Shown: positions 17,454 to 26,956, counted from the first letter of the stretch. The stretch: DNA of 64,000 bases from Planctomicrobium sp051466335 (GCF_051466335.1 NZ_CP195793.1:3038001-3102000); one strand, 5' to 3'. Numbers and translations are program-made. Notes: a model not told the origin generated them from the sequence alone.

Positions 17454-18377
17454 GTGTTAAGCCCATCTGACCATCTGCTGAAAGCAGGCTCGCGCCATCG
17501 TCGCGGATTTACTCTCATCGAGTTGCTGGTGGTAATCGCGATTATTGCCGTGCTCATCGCCCTGTTGCTGCCTGCTGTGCAGCAAGCGCGAGAAGCCGCT
17601 CGTCGTAGCCAGTGCAAAAACAACCTCAAGCAAATTGGCTTGGCTCTGCACAACTACCACGATGTACACAACATTTTCCCAATCGGTGCAGTTCGACACC
17701 TCCACTACCAGGACGGCTGGAACCCCATCGCATGGTCAACGCTGATTCTCCCGCAAATGGATCAGACAGCCATCTATGAGGCGGTCAAAACGGAATCGCA
17801 GAACTTCGGTACGGAAGCTAGCTATGCTTCGAATGCTGTCGGGCGGACGCCAATTCCCGTTTACATGTGTCCAACTGACCCAATGCCAGCTGCCAATTCT
17901 TACTACGAAGACGGTCCGATGGCGAAATCAAACTATGTCGGTAATGGAGGACATATTTTCGTGAATGATGGAGACTACAACGTCGGCAACTTCAAGGGAA
18001 TGTTCGCAGTGAACGGAGCCTTCGGCTTCAAGGATATGACTGACGGTTCTTCCAACACAATCATGGTTGGAGAGCGCGACGGCGGAGTCGTCACAGGGTC
18101 TCCACGAACTGCACGAACCGCTTCATGGTGGCTTGGTTCTGACCATCTTTCGTGGCACGACCGAGTCTTCTCCTTCACACCCCGCCAGTATGCGATTAAC
18201 TCAACCGGCGGCTTGGGTGGAGCATCGCAGAACCGTATTTTCGGAAGTTTCCATACAGGTGGAGTTCACTTCCTGATGGGCGATGGTCGCATCGTTTTTG
18301 TGAGCGACAACATCAGCGGCGATACCTACGAAGCTCTTGGTAGCCGAGCAGGTGGCGAAGTGCTTGGGGAATTCTAA
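17454..18377 (+). CDS. DUF1559 protein with prepilin-type N-terminus
   Basis: A 307-residue DUF1559 protein. The GTG at 17454 is chosen over an earlier GTG at 17394 because an AGAGGAG ribosome site lies 6 bases before it and the resulting leader is short and basic (SPSDHLLKAGSRHRRG), as prepilins require. The signature GFTLIELLVVIAIIAVLIAL follows. The C-terminus has GVHFLMGDGRIVFVSDNISG and ends GEVLGEF. It is paralogous to the genes at 6.1 and 27 kb. It is followed by a hairpin and then a lipoprotein gene, the same order as at 5.5-7.1 kb. Confidence 0.93.
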   Translation: MLSPSDHLLKAGSRHRRGFTLIELLVVIAIIAVLIALLLPAVQQAREAARRSQCKNNLKQIGLALHNYHDVHNIFPIGAVRHLHYQDGWNPIAWSTLILPQMDQTAIYEAVKTESQNFGTEASYASNAVGRTPIPVYMCPTDPMPAANSYYEDGPMAKSNYVGNGGHIFVNDGDYNVGNFKGMFAVNGAFGFKDMTDGSSNTIMVGERDGGVVTGSPRTARTASWWLGSDHLSWHDRVFSFTPRQYAINSTGGLGGASQNRIFGSFHTGGVHFLMGDGRIVFVSDNISGDTYEALGSRAGGEVLGEF

Positions 18378-18438
18378 TCACTGACATTTGCTCTGATGAC
18401 GCAAACAAGCGTTATCAGAATCGGATTAGAACCTTTCG

Positions 18439-18482
18439 AATACTCGCAAGTCGAGATTTTTGACTTGCGGGTATTTTGTTGT
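18439..18482 (+). terminator. Hairpin between DUF1559 and lipoprotein genes
   Basis: A 14-bp stem with one mismatch (18439-18452 with 18462-18475) and a T-rich tail. It lies about 60 bases after the DUF1559 stop and about 100 before the lipoprotein start, so it may act as a partial terminator giving more pseudopilin than lipoprotein. Confidence 0.7.
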
Positions 18483-18577
18483 CCTCCGGCCAAAAAACAC
18501 CGGTGAAGGACATTGCCACTCATCGCCAATTCTTCGTTGAGATTTTCCTTTAAGTTGTTGTATAGGTGAGTAACGTC

Positions 18578-19009
18578 ATGAAATTTCAACTGCTGTCGAT
18601 CGCATGCCTTGCTTCGTTCCTTGTCGGCTGCGGAGGCTCTGATATTCCTTCTTTGGCTCAGGTTCGCGGAAAAGTTGTCATCGATGGGAAACCAGCATCC
18701 GGTGTCTATGTCGAATTCTCTCCGGAGAAGGGACGCCTCTCCTCAGGCACGACCAATTCAGAAGGGCAATACAGCTTAACCTACTCTCCACAGGCAAACG
18801 GAGCACTTCCGGGGAAGCACACAGTTGCTTTCAGTGTTCCCCCAATGCCGACGGCAAAGATGCCAAAGCTCAGGGAAGGGGCCAACGAGGCTGAAATCAA
18901 GAACTTCAACGAGCGGTATAGCCAGCCCGTACGGATTTCCTACACAGAAGCAGTGGAGGTCAAAACCGGCAATCAGGAAATTGATTTCGATTTGACTGGC
19001 AAGAAGTAA
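18578..19009 (+). CDS. Small lipoprotein with carboxypeptidase-regulatory-like domain
   Basis: A 143-residue lipoprotein beginning MKFQLLSIACLASFLVGCGG, with the lipobox LVGC. The body (AQVRGKVVIDGKPASGVYVE, TTNSEGQYSLTY) fits a carboxypeptidase-regulatory-like beta-sandwich. AGGTGA lies 8 bases before this ATG; the GTG at 18566 would overlap that ribosome site, so the ATG is preferred. It pairs with the DUF1559 gene in front of it, as at 5.5-7.1 kb, and ends at a strong terminator. The function is unknown; it probably faces the periplasm on a membrane anchor. Confidence 0.83.
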   Translation: MKFQLLSIACLASFLVGCGGSDIPSLAQVRGKVVIDGKPASGVYVEFSPEKGRLSSGTTNSEGQYSLTYSPQANGALPGKHTVAFSVPPMPTAKMPKLREGANEAEIKNFNERYSQPVRISYTEAVEVKTGNQEIDFDLTGKK

Positions 19010-19065
19010 CCCGATCACTGAGTCGTCGTACCCACAGCTATCGCCTCCCGGCGATTCGCTCCAAC

Positions 19066-19100
19066 GAAAATCCCCACTCACAAGGGGATTTTCTTTTTTT
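19066..19100 (+). terminator. Rho-independent terminator after the lipoprotein gene
   Basis: A perfect 10-bp stem GAAAATCCCC/GGGGATTTTC (19066-19075 with 19084-19093) is followed by seven T. Confidence 0.95.
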
Positions 19101-19256
19101 GGTCTCATCGCCATTCAGTGAATTCAGAGAGGCGTTCCAGATCGCCAGATTGGAGAGAGCTCACACTCCCATAAACCGCGGAATCACCGGGCGGGATGCA
19201 CCAACACTCAATCAGCTGGCAGCAGCCAATTGAAAAGCCCGAGGTCAAACGGATCG

Positions 19257-20798
19257 TTACTGCGCCATCGGATCACCCTGGAGGTGTCGTGACTGACGCG
19301 CCGGAAGCCGGTTTCGCTCTGGATGAAGATCTCGCGGAGAAGGAAGAATAAACCGTCGAAGGAATTTCGGCTGGTCCTCTCGCCCCCCGCCCGTGTAGTC
19401 CATCCAGATCGTTTGGGCAACGAGTTCTTCATCTCGACTGAGCTGAGTGGTTAAGTACTCAAACACCAGTTCTGCGAGACGAGGCAGCGGGATGCCATGT
19501 GATCTTTGGTCTTGAGCGTAAATCCAGTTGGCGATACCCATCACGGAGTTGAACGGAGACTCGCCCCCGCTCCACAGCAGTCGTTTCGTTCTCACGAAAT
19601 TTCCACTATTCGCGATCAGATCCCAAAATCTCGCGAACCGCCGCAATTGATAAATCTGCTCGAAACTGACGAGACTCGTCGAGAGAATCTCATAGGGCGG
19701 GAATGGGCTATAGGTCATTTGGAACGGAACATCGTGACGCACAATGGGAGTTCCGCGGAGCCGTTTGAGAATTCCAACCTGAATCTCTTGTGGATCAAGT
19801 GCCACGAGTCGGTCGAACCCCGCTGCGAAGCTCTCAACGCTTTCCCCCGGCAACCCGACGATTAAGTCAGCATGCAGATGGACTCCCGTTTCCCGCCGTA
19901 AGAATTGGAAATTGTCCGCGAGTTTTGAGTTGTCCTGCTTCCGGCTGATCAGTTCACCAACGTCGTCGTTGAATGTTTGCACGCCAATTTCAAATTGAAG
20001 AGCGCCCGCAGGAAATTTCTTAATCAACTCTCGAAGTGACGCTGGAAGGCGATCCGGAATCATCTCGAAATGCAGGAACATTTCGGGGTCATAGCGATCG
20101 AGGAAGAACTGAAGAATCGCCTGACTGATGCGCAAATTGAGGTTGAAGGTTCGATCGACAAATTTGAACTGGCGTGCACCACGATCCAACAGCGACTGCA
20201 TCGCTGCCAAAAACTTCTCCAGGGAGAATTGTCGAACTGGGATCTCTAACGCGGAGAGGCAGAATTCACAGGTGAACGGACAGCCACGCGAGGCCTCCAC
20301 ATAGAGCACGCGGTGTGAAATGTCCGCATCAGAGTAAAGGTGGTACGGCAGATTGACTTGATCGAGTTGCGGAACGGGTGCCGCAATAAACTTTTCTTCC
20401 GGCCTAGCTCCCTTGAGAATCTCACGACAGAGTTCGGCAAATGCCATGTCCCCTTCCCCGCTGATGACGTAGTCGGCAAGTTCGACAATCGGCTGGCCGA
20501 TTGCTTCATAACTGACCTCCGGTCCCCCGAGCACCACAATGATCTCAGGTCGAACTCGTTTGAGTTCCGCGACCAGACGGGTCATCGGCTCGACGTTCCA
20601 GATGTACACGCCGAAGCCGATGATCTTCGGATTACGCTGTACCACCTGAGTCAGCATGTCGACGCTATTGTCTTTGATCCCGAATTCCAGCATGCAGGTC
20701 TCGTCGGACAATTCCCCCATATTGGCAAGGAGATACCGCAGACCAAAAGCTGTATGAGCGAAGCGAGCGTTCAGTGTCGCAAGAACAATTTCCGGCAT
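19257..20798 (-). CDS. B12-binding-domain radical SAM protein, DUF4080 type
   Basis: A protein of about 513 residues (ATG at 20798, or GTG one codon earlier). The N-terminal part (EIVLATLNARFAHTAFGLRY, IIGFGVYIWNV, ILGGPEVSYE-like stretches) is a cobalamin-binding-type domain. A radical SAM core follows, with the [4Fe-4S] cluster motif CPFTCEFC in EASRGCPFTCEFCLS and the usual FKFVDRTFN and DLIVGLPGE motifs. The C-terminal region matches the DUF4080 extension. Such proteins do radical chemistry, often methylation or ring formation, but the product here is unknown. It stands alone, convergent with the lipoprotein gene. Confidence 0.9.
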   Translation of the reverse strand: MPEIVLATLNARFAHTAFGLRYLLANMGELSDETCMLEFGIKDNSVDMLTQVVQRNPKIIGFGVYIWNVEPMTRLVAELKRVRPEIIVVLGGPEVSYEAIGQPIVELADYVISGEGDMAFAELCREILKGARPEEKFIAAPVPQLDQVNLPYHLYSDADISHRVLYVEASRGCPFTCEFCLSALEIPVRQFSLEKFLAAMQSLLDRGARQFKFVDRTFNLNLRISQAILQFFLDRYDPEMFLHFEMIPDRLPASLRELIKKFPAGALQFEIGVQTFNDDVGELISRKQDNSKLADNFQFLRRETGVHLHADLIVGLPGESVESFAAGFDRLVALDPQEIQVGILKRLRGTPIVRHDVPFQMTYSPFPPYEILSTSLVSFEQIYQLRRFARFWDLIANSGNFVRTKRLLWSGGESPFNSVMGIANWIYAQDQRSHGIPLPRLAELVFEYLTTQLSRDEELVAQTIWMDYTGGGREDQPKFLRRFILPSPRDLHPERNRLPARQSRHLQGDPMAQ

Positions 20799-21027
20799 CA
20801 CTGCACTTTCAGAAAGTCGCTTCGATCGAGGAAGGTTCGCTCGCAGTGAGACTCACTCGCTGACTTACAACGCGGAATACCGCAAACTCCCGTGTCGGTG
20901 AGTTCTCAGGTGCGGCAATGCGTTTGCGAAGTAACGGAGTCTACTCGAATTCAGTTCTGATTCAAATCATTTCGGCTCATCGAAGAAGCATCGACTGATG
21001 AGACAACTGCTTTGATCGCAGCCAATG

Positions 21028-21060
21028 AAAAAAGGGTCTCCCTGCAGTGCGCGGAGACCC
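21028..21060 (-). terminator. Rho-independent terminator of the stress protein/bestrophin transcript
   Basis: On the minus strand an 8-bp stem (21060-21053 with 21041-21034) is followed by six U. It lies just beyond the bestrophin-like stop codon. Confidence 0.92.
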
Positions 21061-21083
21061 TGAACTCCTGAATTCGGTGGTTC

Positions 21084-22028
21084 CTAACTGACAGATTGAG
21101 GAACCTGATGTGCAATGTACTCGTCGGAGTTGTGGTCCTTCCAGTCTTCGATTTCCGCCTCAGAATTGACCTCAAGCAACTCGAACAGGTTCTCCTGAAT
21201 CGTTTCACAAATCTGGGTCAGCGGGAGATGGCTTAATCGGTTTCTGGAGAACGGATTCTCTAGCTCCACCCCAATCTGATCGAGAGAAAGCAACGGGAAA
21301 GCCACAAGGATCGTCAGCAGTGGCGTAAAGCCGCCTGACCTGTCGACAATTGCAAGTGGGAGCACGAGGAGAAACAGGAACAAAAACTTTCGTACTTTGA
21401 CTGAGACAACGCGGGCGAGTGGTGTCTTGAGAATTCGTTCACAGGCCCCCAGATGATCAATCAATAGGCAGCGTTGATCTTCCGCCTTCATGTACGCGAA
21501 CCCGTCCATCGCATGTTGGTCTCGCGCCACCCGTAGGAGTTGAGCAACTCGGGCTGAGGCATAAATCGCGTAATGCTTCACGTTTTCGAGCTCCTTCAGT
21601 TCGCTCGGTTTCAGAAGCCCCTTGAGATCGGAGAGGTCTCGCTCGCCGCGAAGACCGTGTCTTGATAAATGAGAAAACGCAACCACCCAACGTACAAACG
21701 CTTCTCTCCACGCGCGATCGTTTGGTCCATAGGAAGTTCCTATCACCCCGAGGTTGCGGGACTGATTCACAATTCCGCCCCAGAGTTTTCGGCCTTCGTA
21801 CCACCGATCGTACCCGGAGTTGGTGCGCAGCACGAGCAGCAGTGCCATCACAGCACCAATGATCTCATACGGGGCGACACCCAGTTCGATCTGGATCCGC
21901 AAGACATGTGTTGCGAACCACCAGACGAACGCTCCCCAGGCACCGAATGCCATCACGCGGCCCATCACCAGTGGGGTAATGGTTTGTGTGAGGGTAACAA
22001 CATCAAGCCAAAAGTTACGTCGCTCCAT
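21084..22028 (-). CDS. Bestrophin-like (RFP-TM/UPF0187) ion channel
   Basis: A 314-residue membrane protein of the bacterial bestrophin family. It opens with MERRNFWLDVV, then hydrophobic segments (AFGAWGAFVWWFATHVL, EIIGAVMALLLVL) and the family hallmark RTNSGYDRWYEGRKLWGGIV followed by NQSRNL. A second hydrophobic stretch (KFLFLFLLVLPLAIV) and FPLLSLDQIGVELENPF complete the channel domain. Bacterial bestrophins form pentameric ion channels in the inner membrane; selectivity cannot be told from sequence. The start at 22028 is taken because it matches the family N-terminus; an upstream ATG at 22097 would add 23 residues. It lies 79 bases after the universal-stress-like gene and probably shares its transcript. 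Confidence 0.9.
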   Translation of the reverse strand: MERRNFWLDVVTLTQTITPLVMGRVMAFGAWGAFVWWFATHVLRIQIELGVAPYEIIGAVMALLLVLRTNSGYDRWYEGRKLWGGIVNQSRNLGVIGTSYGPNDRAWREAFVRWVVAFSHLSRHGLRGERDLSDLKGLLKPSELKELENVKHYAIYASARVAQLLRVARDQHAMDGFAYMKAEDQRCLLIDHLGACERILKTPLARVVSVKVRKFLFLFLLVLPLAIVDRSGGFTPLLTILVAFPLLSLDQIGVELENPFSRNRLSHLPLTQICETIQENLFELLEVNSEAEIEDWKDHNSDEYIAHQVPQSVS

Positions 22029-22107
22029 GATATTCCAAACAGCATTGAGTCGAAGGAGTGTTGCGAGGCAATCAATTCCATAAAGCGGGTCGAGCAATCA
22101 GTGACGG

Positions 22108-22980
22108 CTAGTAGACAGAGTAGATCGCGGCATCAGTTCTCTTCAGAACTCGGCGCACTGCCCGTCCCTGAAAGCGTCGGAAAATTGACGATCTTCTCTC
22201 AGTTCCGATCACAACCAGGCCTGCTTCCCACTGCTGGATGAAATCGGGGAGAATCTTGTCAGCGGTACCAATTTGATACCCCACTTCGAGGTTGGGGACC
22301 CGGTCCTGAATCTGATCGACTTGCTCTCTGAGCAGTTGCTGGGATGTAAACTGATCTCCACCAATGGCCAGCAGTCGAACAGCTGCATCCGGGAATAAAT
22401 CCTGCGAAATGAATGAGGTAATCGCCCGGCTCGACTCCTGAGTTCCATCCTGAACGAGCAGGATGCGCGGCGTCAGTTCGATCTTTTCTCGCAGGACGAT
22501 CAGAGGTGAGACGCCGCCGAGAACCATCTCGACAATCTGTTCGGGGGTCAGCTCGTTCTTTGTCTTCTCTGATTTTGAACTCGGAATCGAGGTCACAGTT
22601 AAATCATGGAAACGGGATTCCCGTTTGAGAACGTTTGACAATGGCCCTTGTCTTCGTTGCAGATCGAAGTCGAGTCCGGCATCGAGACATGCCTGTGAAA
22701 AGTCGACACGCACTTGCTCACGCTGAACTTTGCGGTCCGTAATTCGCTCGTACTCGTAGACAGCGAAGGCTGCTGATTCCACGTTTGTGAACGAGCTTTC
22801 CAGGTTCTCGGTATTGACGAGAGTGAGCCCACGCAGGCTTGCCTGGAATTGTTGAGCAATTCTCACCGAGAAACGAATGAGTTCTCCCGGATCGCCCTGC
22901 TCTGGAAAATGTGCAAGGATGCGAGAGAGCTTGCTCTGCTTGCTTCCGAAGATCGGCTTCAGGTCTGTGTGAAACGTCAT
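22108..22980 (-). CDS. Universal-stress-protein-like tandem domain protein
   Basis: A 290-residue cytoplasmic protein that looks like two UspA-type alpha/beta domains in tandem. The first (KLSRILAHFPEQGDPGELIR to about residue 160) is degenerate; the second (RILLVQDGTQESSRAITSFI to the end) keeps the late motif AGLVVIGTERRSSIFRRFQG, close to the ATP-loop GxxGRxxxxxxLxG form of the family but without its first glycine pair. The nucleotide-binding status is therefore uncertain. It is followed by the bestrophin-like channel gene. A sigma-54-type promoter sequence lies 262 bases upstream, between this gene and the NtrC-family regulator gene. Confidence 0.78.
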   Translation of the reverse strand: MTFHTDLKPIFGSKQSKLSRILAHFPEQGDPGELIRFSVRIAQQFQASLRGLTLVNTENLESSFTNVESAAFAVYEYERITDRKVQREQVRVDFSQACLDAGLDFDLQRRQGPLSNVLKRESRFHDLTVTSIPSSKSEKTKNELTPEQIVEMVLGGVSPLIVLREKIELTPRILLVQDGTQESSRAITSFISQDLFPDAAVRLLAIGGDQFTSQQLLREQVDQIQDRVPNLEVGYQIGTADKILPDFIQQWEAGLVVIGTERRSSIFRRFQGRAVRRVLKRTDAAIYSVY

Positions 22981-23241
22981 CCGTTAACATCTCCTGCAGA
23001 TCGTGATACGCCGTCAGCACTTTTGGGTGAGGCTGACGAGCTGAATGGAACGATCAACCCGGAACTGAATTCATCGAGCTGACTGATGAAGTCTCGTGAA
23101 CGGGTCCGTGCTCACGGATGGATTCGCCAAATGCAGCGACATCCAAATGGCTAGATTGATTCAGCCTGAGTTAAAATTTTCGGGGTCGAACAACTTTTGA
23201 ACGAGAGTTGTCCACAGCACCGGAGTACGAAAAGAGTATTC

Positions 23242-23255
23242 GCAATGACTGTGCC
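23242..23255 (-). promoter_or_regulatory. Putative sigma-54 (-24/-12) promoter of the stress protein/bestrophin operon
   Basis: Read on the minus strand the sequence is AGGCACAGTCATTGCG: GG and GC elements 10 bases apart, with GGCAC and TTGC matching the sigma-54 consensus. Transcription would start near 23230 and run to the stress-protein gene. An NtrC-family activator is encoded immediately upstream. Confidence 0.6.
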
Positions 23256-23302
23256 TAAGTGGCTGCACTCAGCAACGGAGATGATTGATGGTTTCGTAAG
23301 TC

Positions 23303-23316
23303 GCTGAATATTCAGC
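23303..23316. promoter_or_regulatory. Perfect 14-bp palindrome upstream of the sigma-54 promoter
   Basis: GCTGAATATTCAGC is a perfect palindrome centred about 80 bases upstream of the predicted start. It is a candidate activator site. A second dyad, GACCAA-AAA-TTGGTC, lies at 23421-23435, about 200 bases upstream of the start. Confidence 0.45.
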
Positions 23317-23455
23317 TCTTGCTGATCCTAAAAATTTTTAACTCGTCACTTCACACCGGAAGCCAAACGAAGTTACAGGAAGCGAAACACCTGGCGCCAT
23401 GGCTAGATTCATTTCACCTCGACCAAAAATTGGTCAAGAAGCAAATCGCGACAGG

Positions 23456-24937
23456 CTAGTCGTCCAGATTCTGGTCAGCCCCGTCAGAAACTGAACAGGG
23501 TGAGCGATCGCCGGGGAGTTCAAGCTCATTGAGTCGAGCCCGTAAGGTGGTCCGAGAGATTCCCAGAACTTGTGCAGCCTGCACCTGACTCCCATCCGCA
23601 AAATCCATCACCTTATTCAGCAGGATTCGATCGACGGATGAGTGGATGTTGCGATAGAGATTCTGGCTGTTTCTCGACAACTGTGAGGAAATCAGTGCAG
23701 CAATACTGAGTTGCTCTCCGTCGATCACGCTAGCCTGATCGTTCGACCGAACATCGCCTCGGATATGCGGGGGCAAGGAACCAGATGTAATCGTGTCTCC
23801 AACGGCGTACAGCAGCGCGTATCTCATGGTCGACTGCAGTTCGCGAACATTGCCGGGCCAATGATACATCTTCATGCATCGCATCGCTTCTTCCGTGATT
23901 GATTCAATGCTCTTCCCCAGTTCCTGATTGAACTGCTTAATGAAGTGCATCACGAGCGATTCGAGATCATCGAGTCGGTTTCTCAAAGGAGGAATCTCGA
24001 TGACAAACCCCCGAAGCCGGTAATAGAGATCTTCGCGAAAGACGCCCTCTGCAACCATCTTTTCCAGGTTGCGATTCGTCGCTGCGATGACTCTCACATT
24101 GGCTCGACGCGTCTCGTTACTCCCAACTGGTTGAAAACTCCCGTCCTGAAGAAGACGCAGAACTTTCGCCTGCGTTGCGCTGGACATATCTCCAATTTCG
24201 TCGAGAAAGAGGGTTCCTCCGTCAACCTGCTCGAATTTCCCGATTCGGGCCCGATCCGCCCCCGTAAAGGCCCCTTTTTCGTGGCCGAACAATTCGCTTT
24301 CCAGAATCGTTTCCTGAATCGCTGCACAGTTCATTGCCAGAAACGGCCCTTTCGCACGCAAGCTGTGCTCTCGGATCGCTTCTGCAACGAGTTCTTTTCC
24401 GCTTCCACTTTCGCCTTGAATTAAAACCGTAATGTCCTGCGGGGCAACGCGGCCAATCGCTTTAAAGACTTCCTGCATGGCAGGCGATGATCCGACGATC
24501 TGCTGATCAGGCCGTGGCTCGTAATTGGGGTGTAAGCTTCTTGAAGATCGATCACTCCGGCTGATTTCCAGTGCTCTGTTGACCAAATCCTTCAAGACGG
24601 CCAGTTCGATCGGTTTCAGCAAATACTCGTACGCGCCTCGCTTCATCGCTTCAACGGCAGTTTCCATCGTCGAAAATGCCGTAATGATGATCACCGGCAT
24701 GTTGGGAATCATCTTCCGAATTTCGTCGAAAACATCGAGTCCATAAGCATCCGGAAGCCGGACATCCAGAACAACGGCATCAGGCTTTTCCAGACGAACC
24801 TTACCGAGGCCCGCGGCGGCGGTATCTGCAGTAATCACTTCAATGGAATCACGCTTCAAGGCTTTGGCCATGGAATAAAGCAGATTCGTCTCATCGTCAA
24901 TGATAAGCAGTTTTTGTGGCGACCCTGAGTTTGGCAT
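23456..24937 (-). CDS. NtrC-family sigma-54-dependent response regulator
   Basis: A response regulator of about 493 residues. Domains: a receiver with phospho-acceptor Asp in DAVVLDVRLPDAYG and Lys in YEYLLKPIE; a sigma-54-interacting AAA+ domain with Walker A GESGSGKE, the sigma-54 contact loop GAFTGA and Walker B GGTLFLDEIGDM; and a C-terminal Fis-type helix-turn-helix (GSQVQAAQVLGISRTTLRAR). All the key residues needed for ATP-driven activation of sigma-54 RNA polymerase are present. The ATG at 24937 starts 2 bases after the kinase stop codon; a TTG at 24943 would overlap that stop. It is the partner of the histidine kinase in front of it, and its nearest plausible target is the sigma-54-type promoter just downstream. 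Confidence 0.96.
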   Translation of the reverse strand: MPNSGSPQKLLIIDDETNLLYSMAKALKRDSIEVITADTAAAGLGKVRLEKPDAVVLDVRLPDAYGLDVFDEIRKMIPNMPVIIITAFSTMETAVEAMKRGAYEYLLKPIELAVLKDLVNRALEISRSDRSSRSLHPNYEPRPDQQIVGSSPAMQEVFKAIGRVAPQDITVLIQGESGSGKELVAEAIREHSLRAKGPFLAMNCAAIQETILESELFGHEKGAFTGADRARIGKFEQVDGGTLFLDEIGDMSSATQAKVLRLLQDGSFQPVGSNETRRANVRVIAATNRNLEKMVAEGVFREDLYYRLRGFVIEIPPLRNRLDDLESLVMHFIKQFNQELGKSIESITEEAMRCMKMYHWPGNVRELQSTMRYALLYAVGDTITSGSLPPHIRGDVRSNDQASVIDGEQLSIAALISSQLSRNSQNLYRNIHSSVDRILLNKVMDFADGSQVQAAQVLGISRTTLRARLNELELPGDRSPCSVSDGADQNLDD

Positions 24938-24939
24938 AC

Positions 24940-26508
24940 TCAATTATTTTCGATCAATTTTTTGACGTCACTTTGTGGCTTTGACTTCGTCATTGGGAGT
25001 ACCACGATAAAAGTGGCCCCACCAGTCCTCGGGCCCAGTAAAAGCTCACCACCGTGCAATTTCACGATCCGCTGACTGACTGGCAGCCCGAGACCTAAAC
25101 CGATTTCTTTGGTACTGAAAAATGGTTCGAACAAACGTTCTTCAGTCACATCACCTAGTCCCGGTCCGTCATCACTTACCTGCAATTGGCAGACCAACCT
25201 CCCATCAATTCTCGCCTGTTTGACGGAAAGCCTGACGAATCCGTTCGGGGGTGTGACCTGAATACCGTTCAACATCAGATTTAATAACACTTGTCTGATG
25301 CGTGCCTGATCGACGAGCAGCGAAATCGGAACGTCGGGTAAGCTGCATTCTACATTGACGTTTCTGGCATCTGCCAACTTTCTGACCAGTGCCAACGTCC
25401 CCTGAGCGAGTGAACGAATATCCACGACCGCCAGGTTCAATTTCTGGGGCCGAGCAAAATCCAGAAAATCGTCCAGCAGGATTTCAAGCCGACAGATCTC
25501 GGCGTCCAGGATGCTCAGATCCTGTTCATCCAACCCCCCAGAATCCGGCGCCAACGCGTGCTGAACCAGTAGCTTCATCGACATCAGGGGATTGCGAATC
25601 TCATGCGCAATTCCCGCTGCCAATTGACCGGCAGTCGCGAGTTGTTCAGCGTGAAGGATTTCCTTGTGACGAACATGCAACTGCTCAACAACTTCGTTCA
25701 CTTCTGTTGAGACCCGCTCCAGTGCAGGACTGAGGTCTGCCAGATCCAGCTTTGTGGAAATCATGACTGTGCGGGAAACTTCGCTGAGCTTTCCTGCGAC
25801 GTCTAACATCGGAATCTGAATCTGAATGAGCGATTTGCTGATGGTTCGAGCCAATAGATAGCCACCCGCGAGTGCTGCCAGAGACCCAAATATCCCGACC
25901 AGCAAAAGGATCTGAACAAGACGACGCGATTGAAACGCAGCGTCGTCAAGACTCGTCTTCAGGAGTTGCTCGTCAATGCTAACGATTTCTCTGGCGGGGA
26001 TGCGAATTTCTTTCTCCAAAATGGTCGCTGCCAGTTCAGCTTTGCGTCCAAGTTGGTCCGCCCCAACAGTGGAATCGTCCAATTCGTCGACAATTTCATA
26101 AAATCGATCGAGCCCTGATCGGATCTTCGAGAGAAGTTCCCGCTCCAGATCAGTACTCGCGACTTTTGCTGCCTCGCGGTACCAATGAACGATTTGCGAT
26201 TTGACGAGCATCGTCGATTTCGCAGCCATTGCGACGGTCGTTCGATCGTTCGAAGGGGAAGTGGTCACAGACAGGATACGGTCCAGCCAATATCGGAGTT
26301 CCTGGACCTGAAGCTCCAATTCAACAGCAGCCTGGATACTGATGACTTTCGTGGAAAGAAGCTTCTCGGACTGCTTCTGAATACGATGAACGTGCCATGC
26401 TCCAAAGCTGGCAACCGAGAGCAGCAATAAACTCGTTCCAATTGCGAGCACGTTTAGTCGACTCGCAGTATGGAGACGCTTTCCCGCCTCGCGAAACAGA
26501 GATCTCAT
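24940..26508 (-). CDS. Membrane sensor histidine kinase
   Basis: A 522-residue two-component sensor. Two membrane helices (about residues 20-42 and 205-228, LLLVGIFGSLAALAGGYLLA) flank a periplasmic domain of about 160 mostly helical residues that would sense the signal. Next come a linker, the HisKA domain with phospho-acceptor His in GIAHEIRNPLMSMK, and an HATPase domain with N box LLNLMLNG, G1 box DDGPGLGD and the late glycine box GLGLGLPVSQR. The periplasmic domain shows no family I recognise. It is translationally coupled to the NtrC-family regulator gene that follows. The signal is unknown; the adjacent stress protein and channel suggest an envelope or osmotic stress, which is only a guess. 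Confidence 0.94.
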   Translation of the reverse strand: MRSLFREAGKRLHTASRLNVLAIGTSLLLLSVASFGAWHVHRIQKQSEKLLSTKVISIQAAVELELQVQELRYWLDRILSVTTSPSNDRTTVAMAAKSTMLVKSQIVHWYREAAKVASTDLERELLSKIRSGLDRFYEIVDELDDSTVGADQLGRKAELAATILEKEIRIPAREIVSIDEQLLKTSLDDAAFQSRRLVQILLLVGIFGSLAALAGGYLLARTISKSLIQIQIPMLDVAGKLSEVSRTVMISTKLDLADLSPALERVSTEVNEVVEQLHVRHKEILHAEQLATAGQLAAGIAHEIRNPLMSMKLLVQHALAPDSGGLDEQDLSILDAEICRLEILLDDFLDFARPQKLNLAVVDIRSLAQGTLALVRKLADARNVNVECSLPDVPISLLVDQARIRQVLLNLMLNGIQVTPPNGFVRLSVKQARIDGRLVCQLQVSDDGPGLGDVTEERLFEPFFSTKEIGLGLGLPVSQRIVKLHGGELLLGPRTGGATFIVVLPMTKSKPQSDVKKLIENN

Positions 26509-26777
26509 GATTCACCGCGAAAACGACACCGACGTCAATCGGAAGTTCTGCACCGATTTTTCGCAAGCCGTCCCCACATACAAGGAAATAATGAAAGAGC
26601 GACAATTTCAAAGTGCCAATGTTACGGATTCGAACGAAAGTTTTCACACTCCTCGGTTCGAATTTGCCCGTTTTCTTCTTCCGCAATCAGACGGAAAAGC
26701 GGATCGATCGACAGGTTTTGACGACGCCGGGCAAGCAATTCGAGCAATTGTCCATCACATGCGTTCATCCGTGGGTA

Positions 26778-26820
26778 GAAAAAGTGCGAGCCCCGACGGA
26801 CTGTTCCATCGGGGCTCGCA
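26778..26820 (-). terminator. Rho-independent terminator after the DUF1559 gene
   Basis: A 16-bp stem with one mismatch (26785-26800 with 26805-26820) and a CTGT loop is followed on the minus strand by a U5 tract. It lies about 140 bases past the DUF1559 stop. Confidence 0.93.
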
Positions 26821-26956
26821 TAGTGAAATGCAATGAAAAGTGACCTGAGTACCGCAAGCTCCCGGCCATCACCTCTGTAGACAGTTATGAGGGGAAACAA
26901 CTTGTCGTGCGGCCGAGTTGCTCGCTCCGGAAATCGTCGTAGTCACGAGTTGCCTG

